Shown here: positions 19,137 through 19,213 of the stretch, piece after piece
How positions within the stretch are numbered: the first letter of the stretch is position 1
Layout of the letters: every line of letters begins with the position of its first letter
Source of the DNA: Phoronis ovalis
Lineage: Eukaryota; Phoronida; Phoronidae
Assembly: GCA_028565635.1 (NCBI GenBank)
Contig: JAOXYB010016210.1
Span: 1 to 19,213, forward strand
DNA length: 19,213 nt
Direction of reading: 5' to 3'
The notes under the pieces: model-generated
The model's input: only the letters and a program-made list of their open reading frames with translations
What the model was told of the DNA's origin: nothing
Databases searched by the model: none
Position numbers and translations under genes: made by a program

Positions 19137-19213
19137 CCCGGGGAGGGCACTTATGTAAAGGGTGGGTCCACATGCGCAAACACAGGTTTTAAAACAAGCC
19201 CCTAAACGCGTAT
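19137..19213. mobile_element. Terminus of a second CCCGGGG-ended repeat element (cut by the window edge)
   Basis: Begins CCCGGGGAGGGCACTTATGT and goes on with AAGGGTGGGTCCACATGCGC, then AAGCCCCTAAACGCG before the edge. Order and spacing resemble the right end of the 3488-4050 element read inward: CCCGGGG, then GAAAGTGGGTACCCATG, then AAGCCCCTTACG. It is probably a diverged relative. Confidence 0.5.

Overview
The window is nuclear DNA from an animal. It is AT-rich, its genes are split by GT-AG introns, and all three recognisable genes are metazoan housekeeping or chromatin genes. The species cannot be named from the sequence. The compact introns, the many short inverted-repeat elements and a PRDM2-type gene with invertebrate-like divergence fit a marine invertebrate (deuterostome, lophotrochozoan or cnidarian) better than a vertebrate. 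No bacterial, viral, tRNA, rRNA or CRISPR feature was found.

Layout. (1) About 1-2960, minus strand: the 5' part of PGD (6-phosphogluconate dehydrogenase). Three coding exons give residues 1-111, with a probable non-coding first exon, and the gene runs off the left edge. (2) About 2960-3183: a short head-to-head promoter interval shared by PGD and MRPL20, with an E-box and a YY1-like site. (3) 3184-6954, plus strand: complete five-exon MRPL20 (mitochondrial ribosomal protein bL20m, 146 aa), whose introns hold three foldback or MITE-like elements. (4) 7557-7612: convergent poly(A) signals where MRPL20 and PRDM2 meet tail to tail. (5) 7590-17598, minus strand: a complete PRDM2/RIZ-like coding sequence of seven exons (2158 aa), with an N-terminal PR/SET domain and eleven zinc fingers. 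(6) 17599-19213: non-coding sequence upstream of the PRDM2 start exon, ending in the edge of another repeat element.

The three genes do not share a pathway: PGD is cytosolic pentose-phosphate metabolism, MRPL20 is mitochondrial translation, PRDM2 is chromatin regulation. What links them is position. In human, all three orthologues lie on chromosome band 1p36, so this cluster may be a remnant of an ancient animal linkage group. Exon boundaries were assigned by translating both sides of each junction, checking that reading frame and homology continue, and requiring GT/AG ends. All coding exon lengths add up to intact reading frames.
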